DNA of 44,695 nt, from assembly GCF_000717655.1 (NCBI RefSeq), contig NZ_JNZY01000064.1, forward strand, positions 1-44,695, in the 5' to 3' direction. Shown piece after piece: positions 1 through 8,015 of this stretch; position 1 is the stretch's first letter, and each line of letters begins with the position of its first letter. The notes under the pieces are model-generated. The model was not told where the DNA came from. It was given only the letters and a program-made list of their open reading frames with translations, and searched no databases. The stretch comes from Streptomyces katrae (lineage in GTDB: Bacteria; Actinomycetota; Actinomycetes; Streptomycetales; Streptomycetaceae). Made by a program: the position numbers and the translations under genes.

Positions 1-220
1 AATGCTGGACGTCAACGTTGATCAATGTTCTGCTCCCGTCACCCGAAGGCTCCGGACCCACGGGCCCCCATCCTGGCGCGACGCGGCGTGGGGCCGGTGT
101 ACGGCGCGCTGAGGCGCGCGTAGAGACCGGGACCGGGGTTGCACCGGGAGGGGGCTGGACCCTTGCTTGGCGGGTCGTGATCCGTTGGTCCTCCGGCTGG
201 GGAGTGCAGCGGATCTCTGC

Positions 221-484
221 ATGACCTCGCTGGGAGCAGGCGATCGAGGCAGAGACGATCCTCGGCACGTGCATCTCAGCACCACCGCCCGCCCCGGCGG
301 ATTCTGGCACGACGTCGACAAGGTCAATGCCGGCGGGGCAGACCTGCGGCTGGACCAGAGACCTTCCCAGCAGTGGGCTCTGGTCCGGGGCTGGAAGGGC
401 GAGGTCGAAGGCATCGAGCTGACCTTGACGTTCCTGCGTCCAAAGCGGTCCCAGGTTGACCGATGGCAGCAGCTGCCCCGGTGA
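221..484 (+). CDS. possible hypothetical protein, about 87 aa
   Basis: I do not recognise a family. The frame from the ATG at 221 to the TGA at 484 has the strong third-position GC bias of a real Streptomyces gene and an ordinary soluble composition (Trp, Asp and Glu distributed normally, no Arg/Pro shadow pattern). There is no convincing ribosome binding site before 221 and the frame is open further upstream, so it may be the 3' part of a truncated gene. It converges on the hypothetical gene at 577-1071 across about 90 bp. An antisense reading of the same interval is Arg/Ser/Pro rich and looks like a shadow. Confidence 0.3.
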   Translation: MTSLGAGDRGRDDPRHVHLSTTARPGGFWHDVDKVNAGGADLRLDQRPSQQWALVRGWKGEVEGIELTLTFLRPKRSQVDRWQQLPR

Positions 485-576
485 ACCTGGACGTACCGCC
501 TGTCCCACACAGCCGCCCTCCAGGGTGATCGGCAGCGCCGACACCAGGCGGGCGATCAGGTGCAGGGCCCAGTCGG

Positions 577-1071
577 TCAGTTGCCCGACGACCGGATGTC
601 GGCGAGTGGGGTCTTCCAGTCAAGGACAACCCCGTACTTCATCCCATCCCGAGCGAAGGTGTGCTCGACCGTCAGCTCGCCACTGTTGTTCTTGATCTTC
701 TGCAACACGTCCGGATGCAGGCCAGGAAGTAGTTCCCTGTTGACCTGGAACGTGGCCTGGAATCCGCCCTCCTCAACCTCGAACGCCTTACTGTCAACGA
801 CCTTCGCGGGGGTACCCAGGTGGTAGTCCACGTCGTCGCCGTCGTTCGCCTGCCACTTCCAGTTGACGGAGTGGTACAAGAGGTCCCAAACCGTCTCCTC
901 GAATTGGGCGCGCTCATGCGGCTCGCCGTGGGTGTTGCTCCTCATGGCGAGGCGGATCCACCCGAGCACGTTCGGCTCCTCATCAGGCTCTGCTTCCATA
1001 TAGAGGACTTCATAGGGCCACGGCTGCGCCCCGCTGTCTTCATAGGCGTTGATCGAGACCTTGGGCCTCAT
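577..1071 (-). CDS. conserved hypothetical protein, 164 aa
   Basis: This is a soluble, acidic protein of 164 residues with a well-balanced composition and strong GC3 bias, so it is very probably a real gene. The ATG at 1071 is preceded by a good ribosome binding site (AGGAAGG, 5 nt spacing). There is no signal peptide, no membrane segment and no catalytic motif I can name. The C-terminal half alternates hydrophobic and charged residues in a pattern that suggests a beta-rich fold. Its 5' end faces the pectate lyase start at 1341, so the two genes are divergent across a 269-bp spacer that must carry both promoters. Function is unknown. Confidence 0.75.
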   Translation of the reverse strand: MRPKVSINAYEDSGAQPWPYEVLYMEAEPDEEPNVLGWIRLAMRSNTHGEPHERAQFEETVWDLLYHSVNWKWQANDGDDVDYHLGTPAKVVDSKAFEVEEGGFQATFQVNRELLPGLHPDVLQKIKNNSGELTVEHTFARDGMKYGVVLDWKTPLADIRSSGN

Positions 1072-1340
1072 CGGGCCTTCCTCTCCGTAATCCTCCGGAC
1101 ACTCACAGTCGCGAACGATCTTGCCACAGCGACTCTCGCTTCAGTGCGCTTTGGCGCCACGTCCGCGAGCGTCGCTTCCTGCTCGATGCGCGTCATCGCT
1201 ACGCCCTGACGGCGCACCGCACACCGGGCCGGGCCGGCCGTCCAGGATGGCGGCGATCTTTCGAGCGAGGGCGGCAACCTTCCGAGCAGCAGCGGCAACT
1301 GAGGCACTGACAGTTCGTCTCGCAAAAGGAACGACCTTAC

Positions 1341-2702
1341 GTGTCTGCTTCATCGCACCGCCGCTCGCCCGCCCGGAAACGCCTGGCTCTGATCGGCGCC
1401 GCCTGCCTCGTGGCCGCCGGGCTCGCGGCCATACCGCTGACCATGAGTGCGGGCGCCGCCACCGTCGACCTCGCACACGCAGCGCTGCCTGCCAATGACG
1501 GCTGGGCCGCCAGTGGCTCGGGCACCACTGGCGGACGGGCCGCCGACGCGGCGCACACCTTCACCGTCTCGACCCGCGCCGAGCTGGCCAAGGCCCTCAA
1601 GGCCGGCCCTGCCGACGCCCCCCGAATCATCCAGATCAAGGGGGCGATAAACGCCAACACCGAAGATTCCGGCAAGCCCCTCGACTGTGCCGACTACGCC
1701 GCCGGTACGGGCTACTCGCTGAACGCGTACCTGAAGGCCTACGACCCGGCCACCTGGGGCCGCTCCAAGCTGCCCTCCGGCGCACAGGAGTCCGCGCGTG
1801 CCGCGGCGCAAGCGCGGCAGGCCGCACGCGTGGTCCTGAGCGTGCCTTCCAAGACCACGATCGTGGGCGTTCCCGGCTCCGGCGCGGCGATCGTCGGGGG
1901 CAGCCTCCAGGTGAGCAACGCGGACAACGTCATCATCCGCAACCTCAGCTTCAGTGACACCCGCGACTGCTTCCCCCAGTGGGATCCGACCGACGGCTCG
2001 ACGGGCAACTGGAACTCCCAGTACGACGCGGTCTCGGTGCGCCGCTCCACACATGTATGGGCCGACCACAACACGTTCGGCGACGGCCCGCACTACGACA
2101 GCTCGAACCCGGCCTACTTCGGCCGCGAGTACCAGGTCCACGACGGCGCCCTGGACATCACCAACGCCTCCGACCTCCTGACCGTCGAGTACAACCGCTT
2201 CACCAACCACGACAAGACCATGCTCATCGGCAGCAGTGACAAGGACACCAAGCTGCGGGTGACGCTGCATCACAACCTCTTCCAGGGGATCGTCCAGCGC
2301 GCCCCGCTCGCCCGGGTCGGCCAGATCCACCTGTACAACAACTACTACGACACGGCGACGCTCAACGGCTACGCCCACAGCTACAGCATCAACTCCCGGG
2401 CCAACGCCCAGATCGTCGCCCAGAACAACTACTGGGCGCTTTCCAGCGGTCGGAAGGCCTCGCAACTGCTCAGCGGGGACGGCACCGGCGCGGTGGCGGG
2501 CAGTGGCAACCTGGTCAACGGCACCGCCACCGACCTCGTGGCCGCGTACAACGCCGAACACTCCAGCAAGAAGATCGCGACGGGCGTGAACTGGACACCG
2601 AAGCTGAACGCGGGCCTGGAACCCGCGAGCGGTCTGCCCGCCAAGCTCGCCAAGACAACGGGCGCTGGCGTACTGAACAGCAGCGGTGGCAGCAGGCGTT
2701 GA
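1341..2702 (+). CDS. secreted pectate lyase (polysaccharide lyase family 1)
   Basis: This is an extracellular lyase expected to cleave polygalacturonate (plant pectin) by beta-elimination with calcium. The GTG at 1341 has an AAAAGGA ribosome binding site 10 nt upstream. Residues 1-40 form a signal peptide: arginine-rich n-region, long Ala/Leu/Gly core, cleavage near AGA. The body is a parallel beta-helix. Family motifs are clear: VWADHNTF near 239-246, DGALDIT near 268-274 with a calcium-site Asp, the HDKTMLIGS stretch near 290-298, HHNLF near 310-314, the catalytic-Arg motif QRAPLARVG near 319-327, and LYNNYY near 331-336. At 453 aa it is full length. It stands alone, with a terminator hairpin a few bases after the stop. 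It is probably a saprophytic plant-polymer enzyme; substrate range cannot be read from sequence. Confidence 0.93.
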   Translation: MSASSHRRSPARKRLALIGAACLVAAGLAAIPLTMSAGAATVDLAHAALPANDGWAASGSGTTGGRAADAAHTFTVSTRAELAKALKAGPADAPRIIQIKGAINANTEDSGKPLDCADYAAGTGYSLNAYLKAYDPATWGRSKLPSGAQESARAAAQARQAARVVLSVPSKTTIVGVPGSGAAIVGGSLQVSNADNVIIRNLSFSDTRDCFPQWDPTDGSTGNWNSQYDAVSVRRSTHVWADHNTFGDGPHYDSSNPAYFGREYQVHDGALDITNASDLLTVEYNRFTNHDKTMLIGSSDKDTKLRVTLHHNLFQGIVQRAPLARVGQIHLYNNYYDTATLNGYAHSYSINSRANAQIVAQNNYWALSSGRKASQLLSGDGTGAVAGSGNLVNGTATDLVAAYNAEHSSKKIATGVNWTPKLNAGLEPASGLPAKLAKTTGAGVLNSSGGSRR

Positions 2703-2706
2703 GGAA

Positions 2707-2733
2707 CGGCACCCGGCCGCGCGCCGGGTGCCG
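2707..2733 (+). terminator. intrinsic terminator of the pectate lyase gene
   Basis: A perfect 11-bp GC-rich stem (CGGCACCCGGC and its complement) closes a 5-nt loop, starting 4 nt after the lyase stop codon. There is no T-run, which is normal for Streptomyces terminators. Confidence 0.8.
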
Positions 2734-2835
2734 GATCTGCCTTCGTCCGGCGCCGACGGTCGGGTATTCCTAGCGACGAGCTGCCGGGCGTCCCCGGGGG
2801 CGTACACGTCGGACGGCGCGTGGCCCGACCGAGCG

Positions 2836-3075
2836 GCTCGGCGACGCTCGGGCAAGACCGACGCGGGCGACGCAGAAGCAGCCGCCCGAGCCGTACTCGC
2901 CGGAAGAGCCGCCGGAACCCCGCAGAGCAGAGACGAACCAGTCGAGGAGCTTCGCGTACGGAAGGTCGTGAAGGACTCCGCGGGCCGCAACCGCACCCAG
3001 GCCGTCAACCAGCTCAAGGCTCTCCTGGTCAGCGCGCCGGCGCGGTTGCGTGAATCCCTCGCCGGTCTGTCGTAC
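2836..3075 (+). pseudogene. IS110-family transposase remnant
   Basis: About 80 codons in one frame match the middle of the N-terminal (DEDD) domain of IS110/IS116/IS902 transposases: a GKTDAGDAEAAARAV block, then AGRAAGTPQSRDEPVEELR, then RTQAVNQLKALLVSAP and RESLAGLS. No start region, no further acidic catalytic blocks and no C-terminal transposase_20 domain are present, and the frame decays into Arg/Pro shadow sequence after about 3075. It is therefore a fragment truncated at both ends. It sits directly behind the pectate lyase terminator, in the space before the convergent gene ending at 3309. Confidence 0.8.
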
Positions 3076-3308
3076 CCGGCACGTTCAAGGTGTGCCCTGC
3101 CTCGGCCCTGTGGACGTGGAAGAGGCGGCAGGGGGCCGGGGGCGGGCAGGGGTGCCGTGCCGTACAGGGCCCGCCGTTCCTTCCACTCCTCCCCATCGGC
3201 ACGCCGACGGTCCCCGCTCTCCGCCATGCTGCCGCCCACGTCTGCCCCGAACGGCCGCTCTACGTCGAGGTCCTCGAGCGGATCACGGCTGCCGAATCCA
3301 ATGGCGCC

Positions 3309-3662
3309 CTACGTGCGTCGCGCCCTCCTTGCCTGCGACGGGTGCGCCTTGGTGAGGGTGCAGACGCCCTCCGCGCACTGGCGCTCCAGCCGGCCGCGGG
3401 AGAGAGTCTGGGTGAGGCCCACCAACCAGCAGGTGGGGCAGCCGCGGAAGGCGATCAGGGCCAGCGGGGCCGCCAGCAGGACGGCCGGGCCGAGGACGGG
3501 CACCAGGGCGATCGAGCCGATGATCAGCCCGAAGCCGATGGCGCCGCGCGCCAGGTGGCGCGGGACGGACGTGCTGGCATAGCTCCTCTTGGGCGCCGCG
3601 GACGGCGCGGTGGCCCCGCTCTCCGCGCCCTGTGTGCTGTACACGCTCTTCACGGTGTTCAC
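3309..3662 (-). CDS. small membrane protein with CPTC motif, DUF2892-like
   Basis: A 117-residue protein read from a GTG at 3662 that overlaps the sigma factor stop as GTGA, with GGAGAGGAC just upstream, so translation is coupled to the sigma gene. An ATG 24 nt further up is possible but would remove the overlap geometry. After a polar N-terminus there are two hydrophobic segments (roughly residues 37-55 and 56-70), then GCPTCW and VGLTQTL, resembling the inner-membrane domain of the DUF2892/YgaP-type family, where a CP motif follows the second helix. Two more Cys lie near the C-terminus in a CAEGVC pair. The thiol pairs at the membrane surface suggest a redox or metal role, but this is inference. 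Confidence 0.7.
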   Translation of the reverse strand: MNTVKSVYSTQGAESGATAPSAAPKRSYASTSVPRHLARGAIGFGLIIGSIALVPVLGPAVLLAAPLALIAFRGCPTCWLVGLTQTLSRGRLERQCAEGVCTLTKAHPSQARRARRT

Positions 3663-4279
3663 GGTGGTGAGTCCTCTCCGGCACATGGGTCGATGGAGTC
3701 GGTGGAAAGGTCAAGCGCTTGGGCTGTCGCCGGGTCGGTGGCCGCCAACGCGTGACGCAGTGCCGCACGTGCTCTGTGCAGCCGCGATTTCATCGCGGCG
3801 TTGCTCAGCCCAAGCGCATGGGCGACGGACCTGCCGGGCAGGCCCTGAACGTCCCGCATGATCAGGACCCGCCGCTGGTCGTGGGGAAGGGAACCGACCG
3901 CAGCCGCGATCCGCTCCACCTCCAGCCTGCGCAGCACCGCATCCTCGGCGGACGGTTCCGCGGACGCCTCCGGTCCGGCCGACGCCTCGTCGCTCGGCGA
4001 GACGAGCAGCCGTACCTGCCGCAGGCATTCGTTGCGCACGATACGGAACATCCACGAGGCAAGCGCCCCGGTGGCCCGCAGGCTGCCGATCTTCCGGTAG
4101 AGGATGATCAGTGCCTCCTGCGCCGCATCCTCCGCGTCCTGCGGCGAGGCGCACAGCGACACGGCGAACTTGCGCACGTGCGGCTGCGATTCCATGACGA
4201 CGGTGGCGAGCGACGTGAGGTCGCCGTCCTGCGCGGCCTTGATCAGCCGCTCGTCCGGCCAGGCATGGCGTTGGTTCAT
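3659..4279 (-). CDS. ECF-type RNA polymerase sigma factor
   Basis: A 206-residue extracytoplasmic-function sigma factor. Region 2 spans roughly residues 24-92, with the core-binding stretch DAEDAAQEALIILYRK and the -10 recognition helix around GALASWMFRIVRNECLRQ. Region 4 spans about 125-185 (LPHDQRRVLIMRDVQGLP, then the -35 recognition helix HALGLSNAAMKSRLHRARAAL). ATG 4279 follows a GAGGAG ribosome binding site. No anti-sigma factor with a ZAS (HxxxCxxC) motif is adjacent. Instead a 29-residue membrane peptide lies 39 nt upstream and a CPTC membrane protein is coupled downstream. Either could be the signal partner, which would be an unusual arrangement. Target promoters are not identifiable here. 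Confidence 0.92.
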   Translation of the reverse strand: MNQRHAWPDERLIKAAQDGDLTSLATVVMESQPHVRKFAVSLCASPQDAEDAAQEALIILYRKIGSLRATGALASWMFRIVRNECLRQVRLLVSPSDEASAGPEASAEPSAEDAVLRRLEVERIAAAVGSLPHDQRRVLIMRDVQGLPGRSVAHALGLSNAAMKSRLHRARAALRHALAATDPATAQALDLSTDSIDPCAGEDSPP

Positions 4280-4318
4280 CTGCTCCTCATCCTCGGTAGG
4301 CCCCCGCGCGGGCGCCGG

Positions 4319-4408
4319 TCAGCTTCGGCTCTTGTAGCGGCGCAGAAGGTGCCAGCTGCACGCGCCCACGAGCAGGGCCCCGATCACTACGAAGCCAATG
4401 ACCATCAT
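4319..4408 (-). CDS. 29-residue single-span membrane peptide
   Basis: A short reading frame starting MMVIGFVVIGALLVGA and ending in a basic HLLRRYKSRS tail, so one transmembrane helix with a positively charged cytoplasmic C-terminus. A strong ribosome binding site (GGGAGGA) lies 7 nt before the first ATG. The stop is 39 nt before the sigma factor ATG on the same strand, so the two are probably co-transcribed. It is too short for most gene callers. The RBS, the clean hydrophobic profile and the position argue that it is real. It could be a sensor or adaptor for the sigma factor, or simply a leader peptide. Confidence 0.55.
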   Translation of the reverse strand: MMVIGFVVIGALLVGACSWHLLRRYKSRS

Positions 4409-5030
4409 TCGTGTTTCCTCCCGGTCCTGCCGGCCCGTTCGGCCGGCACATACACAAGAGGCGGGCAGGTCCGGAAAGGATTCACCCCGGCCGGAATCTC
4501 CTGTCGTACGCCCGCCGTACGCGATGCCGGACGACGCTCGGATCAGGCCGGCCCCCGAGTGAGCCGCCCGGCCTGCGGCTTTCCGGGAGGGCGCCAGGCC
4601 GATGGGTGCAAGGCCGACCGGCGAGCAGCGGCCACAGGTCCAAGGCATGGTCAGCGCGCCGTTTCCCTCATGCCTGCGACCGAGCGCCACGCCGTGCGCT
4701 TCCGACAGATCCACCAGCACGAAGGCGGGCTCATCGGCCGCGTCCGCAACCTCAAGGTCGGCGAACACGACGGCGAGGCCGTCGGCCTCGACGAGATCGG
4801 CCGCGGCTACGTGGCCGCCTCCACCGGGATGATCCCCCTCAGCGACGCTGGCCGAACTTGCGGCATCTTGTCGACCTTCGCGACACCGTCATCGAGACGA
4901 TCCCTCCGGCGCCGTGCCTCGACACCCGACGACCTCGACCCCACCCTCCGCCGCGAGTTGCGCATGCTATACGGCTGCCCCGGGCGGTCGGCCGAGAGCT
5001 GAGCGGGGCCGCCCGCGCCCGGTACGGCAA
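4409..5030. other. no confident gene; possible decayed coding stretch
   Basis: This interval carries the upstream region of the sigma cluster (leftward) and little else. On the plus strand, 4671-5002 reads as a moderately convincing frame (a VRNLKVGEHDGEAVGLDE segment) but the composition changes character after about 4840 and a different frame looks better there. It may be a frameshifted remnant. I could not name it. Confidence 0.3.
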
Positions 5031-5065
5031 CAGGGCCCGGACCGTGCGTCGCGGTCCGGGCCCTG
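5031..5065. terminator. strong bidirectional terminator hairpin
   Basis: A perfect 14-bp inverted repeat (CAGGGCCCGGACCG and its complement) with a 7-nt loop lies 34 nt downstream of the DUF6243 stop on the minus strand, so it probably terminates that gene. Any rightward transcript ending near 5002 would use it too. Confidence 0.8.
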
Positions 5066-5098
5066 CTCCGTGCGGTGCCGTGCTGCGGCGGTGGTGCC

Positions 5099-5314
5099 TC
5101 AGCTCTGTGCGGTGTCGTCGCCCGCCTGCCCGGCGCCCTCAGCTGCGCCTGCCTTCTCGCGCATCTTGCGCACCAGCTCCGCCTTCTGGTCGGCCGCACC
5201 TTGGCGGTCGAGGTTTCGGTGCGGACCGTTGTTCTGCCGTTCGGCGCGGGACAACCTCTTGCGCTGGCCGCCGCCCTGACCCACGGGGTTGTTTATGTTC
5301 TTACTCACGGTCAC
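5099..5314 (-). CDS. DUF6243 family protein
   Basis: A 71-residue basic, hydrophilic protein that begins VTVSKNINNPVGQGGGQRK and contains LSRAERQNNGPHRNLDRQG, the signature of the Streptomyces-restricted DUF6243 family. I chose the GTG at 5314 because the family begins with this motif and a GGGAG site lies just upstream; longer in-frame starts give an Arg-rich non-conserved extension. Residues 45-60 are predicted helical with alternating Lys and Glu. No function has been established for the family. The gene is monocistronic and ends before a strong terminator. Confidence 0.85.
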   Translation of the reverse strand: MTVSKNINNPVGQGGGQRKRLSRAERQNNGPHRNLDRQGAADQKAELVRKMREKAGAAEGAGQAGDDTAQS

Positions 5315-5731
5315 GGGTTCTCCCGGTAATGATGCGAAGTGATCTACAGATTCATCGGTGGGGGACGAGCGGCGACGTCGAAGGACGTCAGCAGGGGCCC
5401 ATCGCGCTCTCACTCGTAAATCGGCGTCTGGAAGACGTTACCCGGTTCCGTCAGCCCCGCACACCAACCATTTCGCCGCCCCGGCGTCGGCCGGACCTTC
5501 GGCGAGCGTCCGGGGTCAGCCGTTTCCTTCCGGGAATCTCAGCACCGCCGGCACCCGCCGGTGGTCTCACCACCCACCCCGGGCAGGTCCAGGTGAGCCC
5601 GTGGGCGTTGGTGGCGAGCACGCTGGCGGCATGAGAGATCATCTCACTTGCGTCCCGGTGTTGGGGGACTTCCCCATGCTGATGTCAAGCCGTTCCCGCG
5701 ACGGGGAGTGAAGGCTCTCCGTCACGAATCA
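5315..5731. other. intergenic, no gene recognised
   Basis: About 420 bp upstream of the DUF6243 gene. Frames here on both strands are Arg/Pro/Gly rich with no ribosome binding site or family resemblance. It probably carries the DUF6243 promoter, but I cannot fix its boxes. Confidence 0.4.
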
Positions 5732-5962
5732 TTACCCCCAGTACGTGGATACGTCGGCGTGCGAGGGAGAGGAGAGCTTTCCGTCTGACATGACGCGGAG
5801 TTCGGTATCAGCCGCGCGCAGGTGTACCGGCTCGTGGCCGTCGCCCGCGCCCTGGCCGCGATCCAGGGCGCGGTAGTCAGTCCACTGGGCGTTGACGAGC
5901 AAGCCGCGGAAGTTCTCCACACGATCGTGTTCCCACCCCTGCATCAAGCTGTTCTCGGGCAT
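5732..5962 (-). CDS. doubtful hypothetical protein, 76 aa
   Basis: An ATG-started frame of 76 codons with a fairly natural composition (MPENSLMQGWEHDRVENF at the start). It lies antisense to a plus-strand frame with a recognisable helix-turn-helix signature, so one of the two is a shadow. There is only a weak GGGG stretch before the ATG. I rate the opposite strand as the more likely origin of the coding bias, but a gene caller may report this one. Confidence 0.25.
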   Translation of the reverse strand: MPENSLMQGWEHDRVENFRGLLVNAQWTDYRALDRGQGAGDGHEPVHLRAADTELRVMSDGKLSSPSHADVSTYWG

Positions 5963-5989
5963 GGACGCCCCAGGACCGGTGCGGAGTAG
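5789..5989 (+). pseudogene. remnant of a helix-turn-helix DNA-binding protein
   Basis: A plus-strand frame bounded upstream by a TGA at 5786 encodes AEFGISRAQVYRLVAVARAL, a canonical helix-turn-helix in which the GIS turn is followed by a recognition helix with Arg, Gln and Arg. About 45 further codons follow to a TAG at 5987. There is no start codon or RBS at its 5' end, so if real it is the 3' part of a decayed regulator. Antisense overlap with the 5732-5962 frame lowers confidence. Confidence 0.4.
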
Positions 5990-6048
5990 CAGCCCGCTGA
6001 GTGACCTCATTCGCTCCCTGAGGCTCTGAGGCTGGCGTGGCCGGGGGC

Positions 6049-7008
6049 CTACTTGGATTCGACTCGTCCTGCCGGGTTGGGTCCGGTCGTCAGTGCCTCG
6101 TAGGTGGTCTGCCAAGCGTTGTCGCGGGGGTGGAGCTGGGTGCGGAGGTACGCCGCGGTGAGCTGGGCGAGGGCGGCGACTCGCTGGGGGTTTTCGTCGG
6201 TGGTCTCGGCGGCGTCGTATCCGGCTATCCCGCCGAGTCCGTGCTCCGCGTCGAACAGGGTGAGCAGGGTTTTGGGGCCGGGGGCGAGGGTGTAGGGGTC
6301 GGCGTGCCAGTCCGGGCCCAGGTCTGTGAAGTGCCGGGGGTCGTCCTTGTCGCCGGTGACGACCAGCGCGGGTGCGGTCATGGTGGAGAAGTCGACGGCC
6401 CCGATGACCGGCCAGTGCTCGGCCATGGGTCCGTTGAAGGCGTCGCCGCCCCTGCCGGGCGGGGCGAGCAGTACGCCCGCCTTGATTCGCGGCTCGAGGA
6501 GGTGTACCAGGTTGCCGGTGTCGGGGTCGGTGAGTCCGGCGCCCAGCAGGAGGGCGGCGGTGAAGCCGCCAAGCGAGTGTCCGGCGAGGGCGACCTTGGT
6601 GGGGTCGATCCGCCCGGCGAGCTGCGGCACGGCGTTCTCGATCGCCTCGAGCCGGTCGAGGACGTGGGTCATGTCCTCGGCGCGGGAGCGCCAGAAGTCG
6701 GGTGCTCCCGGGGCGTCTGCGACCAGGTCGGTCAGTGTTCTGGAGGTGAGGTGGGTGGGCTGGACGACGACGAATCCGTGTGCCGCCCAGAAGTTGGCGA
6801 GCGGCGCGTAGCCGTTGAGCGAGGAGAGGTTGTTCGAGGGGCCGTGGCCGTGGGAGAGAAGGATGACGGGGAGGCTGGTGCCGGTCAAGGGTGCGGAGAC
6901 GCGCACCTGGAGATCCACGGGACGTCCGGGCACGGACAGGACTACGGGGCTGACGGACAGGACCGGGACGGGCGCGCCCAAGGCGTCGGCAGTGGTGGGT
7001 GTGCTCAC
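6049..7008 (-). CDS. alpha/beta hydrolase (chlorophyllase/PAF-AH-like esterase)
   Basis: A 319-residue serine hydrolase with no signal peptide. The oxyanion region is LSHGHGPSNN near residues 51-60. The nucleophile elbow AGHSLGG places Ser at 145. The acid is in VVTGDKDD (Asp near 220), and the catalytic His is in DAEHGLGG (His near 256). The layout matches the chlorophyllase / platelet-activating-factor acetylhydrolase group of cytoplasmic esterases often annotated as alpha/beta hydrolases. The GTG at 7008 follows AGGGAAACCCACACC. It is divergent from the TetR-type gene at 7073 with 64 bp between the starts, the usual arrangement of a regulator and its target; that TetR is damaged, so regulation may be lost. 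Substrate unknown. Confidence 0.85.
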   Translation of the reverse strand: MSTPTTADALGAPVPVLSVSPVVLSVPGRPVDLQVRVSAPLTGTSLPVILLSHGHGPSNNLSSLNGYAPLANFWAAHGFVVVQPTHLTSRTLTDLVADAPGAPDFWRSRAEDMTHVLDRLEAIENAVPQLAGRIDPTKVALAGHSLGGFTAALLLGAGLTDPDTGNLVHLLEPRIKAGVLLAPPGRGGDAFNGPMAEHWPVIGAVDFSTMTAPALVVTGDKDDPRHFTDLGPDWHADPYTLAPGPKTLLTLFDAEHGLGGIAGYDAAETTDENPQRVAALAQLTAAYLRTQLHPRDNAWQTTYEALTTGPNPAGRVESK

Positions 7009-7072
7009 GGTGTGGGTTTCCCTTTCGGTGGCGCCCGCCGTTTGTCAACCGGTGTGTCGAAGGAGAAACGCG

Positions 7073-7855
7073 ATGACCGCCGAGCGGTCCCGCAGGGCAT
7101 TCGCCGTCCGAAGCCAGCGGGCCGACGCTCAGCGCAACCGGGAGACGGTGCTCACTGCCGCAGCCGAGGTGTTCGTCACCTCCGGCGTCGACGCGCCGAT
7201 TCGCCAGATCGCGGCCCAGGCGGGCGTCGGGATGGCCACGATCTACCGCCACTTCCCGACCCGGGCGACCTCGTCACCGCCGTGGTACCAGCACCAGATC
7301 GAGGCATGCGCCGAAGCCGGCCCTCACCTGCTGGCCGGCGCCGATACCCCGGCCGACGCACTGCGCCAATGGATCGACCTCTTCGTCGACTTCCTGGTCA
7401 CCAAGCACGGCCTCGCCGACGCCCTTCAGTCCGCCAGCGACCGCTTCGCCGCGCTGCACGCCTGCTTCCTCGACCGCCTGGCCTCGCCCCACCTGACCTG
7501 TCGGGACGTCTGCGGGACCTCCTCCGTGGCTGAGCGCGTACCTGGCCCTACGGGCCAACCATCGCGCAGGGTCGCAGTCGTTGTGACTGAACGCCGCGGT
7601 TGGCCAGTCGTGCACTCAGGTGCTTGCATCCGGTACTCAGGTACAGGTTTACCGGCGGAGATGTCCCCGCTCGGCGCCGGCGTCATCGCGCTGGGCCTGT
7701 ACGGGGTGGTGGCGACCACTTCGGCCGGATCCTCGCCGCCTACGGCGGGATCTTCGTCGCCGGATCGATCGCCTGGGGCATGGTCGTCGACGGCTACTGC
7801 CCCGACCGCTACGACGTCATCGGCGCCCTGGTCTGCCTCGCCGGCATGGCCGTGA
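7073..7855 (+). pseudogene. damaged TetR/AcrR-family regulator
   Basis: The ATG at 7073 has a strong RBS (AAGGAGA, 6 nt spacing). Residues 20-61 are a standard TetR N-terminal domain, with helix-turn-helix IRQIAAQAGVGMATIYRHF. Immediately after FPTR, seven residues (ATSSPPW, bases 7265-7285) are read out of frame. The adjacent frame gives GDLVTAV, the expected TetR sequence, so a one-base loss and a one-base gain compensate each other. Family-like sequence continues (QIEACAEAGPHLLAG, ADALRQWIDLFVDFLV) to about residue 143, near 7500, and then becomes unrelated sequence and runs in frame into the YnfA-like remnant before stopping. It once probably repressed the divergent hydrolase. The ligand-binding domain is now incomplete. 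Confidence 0.75.
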
Positions 7856-7881
7856 TCATGTACGCATCGCGCGGGAGCTGA
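7660..7881 (+). pseudogene. YnfA/UPF0060 membrane protein remnant
   Basis: The C-terminal part of the small four-helix YnfA (UPF0060) family is present in two frames. [15 protein letters not shown] (about 7672-7716) is followed, after an apparent loss of around a dozen bases, by [24 protein letters not shown] and [20 protein letters not shown] to the TGA at 7879. The first one to two helices and the start codon are missing. YnfA relatives belong to the small-multidrug-resistance fold. This copy cannot be functional as read. Confidence 0.75.
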
Positions 7882-8015
7882 CCCCTTCCCGGGTGGCCCG
7901 CGCGCGTAGCCCGCACCCGCACAGAGCCGTCCGGCCCCCCGGCCGCCCACTGGGAGCTGTGCGGCGGGGGCGTCGACGGCGCGGGCCCTGCTGATTCGGT
8001 GGCTTGTCTGCGGGA

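Noticed and set aside
22..510. Leftward 162-codon frame at the left edge
   Set aside because: Arg/Ser/Pro-rich shadow of the plus-strand frame; no RBS and no family-like segment.
1255..1300. Imperfect direct repeats CTTTCGAGC / CTTCCGAGC upstream of the pectate lyase as a LacI-type operator
   Set aside because: Only two short imperfect copies and no palindrome; not enough to call a site.
1350..3239. 629-codon leftward frame opposite the pectate lyase
   Set aside because: Antisense shadow caused by high GC; the lyase on the other strand has all family motifs and a signal peptide.
6037..7533. 498-codon rightward frame across the hydrolase gene
   Set aside because: Gly/Val/Glu-rich antisense frame; only its part near 7260-7290 is informative, as the displaced TetR frame.
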